DNA of 15,380 nucleotides, from assembly GCA_964428805.1 (NCBI GenBank), contig CAYRZF010000050.1, positions 1-15,380 of the forward strand, read 5' to 3'. The notes under the pieces are model-generated. The model saw nothing but the letters and a program-made list of their open reading frames with translations. It did no database searches and was not told the DNA's origin. The stretch comes from CAYRZF01 sp964428805 (GTDB lineage Bacteria; Methylomirabilota; Methylomirabilia; Rokubacteriales; CSP1-6). Shown here in pieces: positions 15,331-15,380 of this stretch. The position numbers and the translations under genes were made by a program. The stretch's first letter is position 1. Each line of letters starts with the position of its first letter.

Positions 15331-15380
15331 TGGCGTGGCGGATCGCTCTCGGCCTCCTCGCGGTAGGGCTGCTCGCCTCC
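15327..15380 (+). CDS. Start of an exported protein, cut by the window edge
   Basis: An ATG at 15327 overlaps the ftsX stop (ATGA). A second ATG follows directly at 15330. Only 18 codons are visible: MMAWRIALGLLAVGLLAS, a short basic start followed by a hydrophobic stretch, which is the beginning of a signal peptide or membrane anchor. In many bacteria the gene after ftsEX encodes an EnvC-like M23-family murein hydrolase activator, often followed by an S41 C-terminal protease. That identity is inferred from position alone; no functional domain is visible. Confidence 0.6.
   Translation, partial: MMAWRIALGLLAVGLLAS

Overview
The window is a dense, high-GC stretch (roughly two-thirds G+C by eye) in which every supported gene lies on the + strand. 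It holds eleven complete or near-complete protein genes, one gene cut by the right edge and one possible 26-codon small ORF. The contents are core housekeeping: tRNA charging, lipoprotein maturation, rRNA modification, UDP-GlcNAc synthesis, DNA repair and cell division. I see no rRNA, tRNA, CRISPR array, prophage, insertion sequence or defence locus. LspA plus a GatCAB amidotransferase, very high GC and GC-rich palindromic repeats suit an uncultivated diderm lineage such as Methylomirabilota/Rokubacteria or a deltaproteobacterial-type group. That placement is an inference from content and style, not a demonstrated assignment.

Layout. Positions 1-97 hold a promoter-like sequence. A first unit follows, ileS-lspA-rluD (98-4442), with a 4-base overlap between ileS and lspA and a 5-base gap before rluD. 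The second unit is glmU-glmS plus a small secreted protein of unknown function (4468-8096). GlmS makes glucosamine-6-phosphate. GlmU carries out the last two steps to UDP-GlcNAc, the precursor of peptidoglycan and lipid A. The phosphoglucosamine mutase step (GlmM) is not encoded here. A UvrD/PcrA-type helicase gene follows (8135-10339). Next come a short gap with a possible small ORF and the gatC-gatA-gatB operon (10457-13661), which makes Gln-tRNA(Gln) and/or Asn-tRNA(Asn) by transamidation. After a 110-base gap with two hairpins and a good sigma70-type promoter come ftsE-ftsX (13772-15330). The start of a signal-peptide gene overlaps the end of ftsX; by position it may encode an EnvC-like murein hydrolase activator.

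Most interesting points. (1) A 55-bp GC-rich palindromic repeat sits in frame inside the helicase gene, in the linker before its C-terminal domain. A degenerate relative forms the C-terminal tail and stop region of rluD. (2) The promoter-like sequences before ileS, glmU, uvrD and ftsE all place the -10 box only 8-14 bases before the start codon, which predicts leaderless or nearly leaderless mRNAs. Genes inside operons often carry ordinary Shine-Dalgarno sites instead. (3) A Tyr/Pro/Val-rich secreted protein I do not recognise is tied to glmS by a strong Shine-Dalgarno site overlapping the glmS stop. (4) A possible 26-residue cationic, hydrophobic peptide ends three bases before gatC. I found no convincing new multi-gene system; this is an ordinary core region with a few unusual details.
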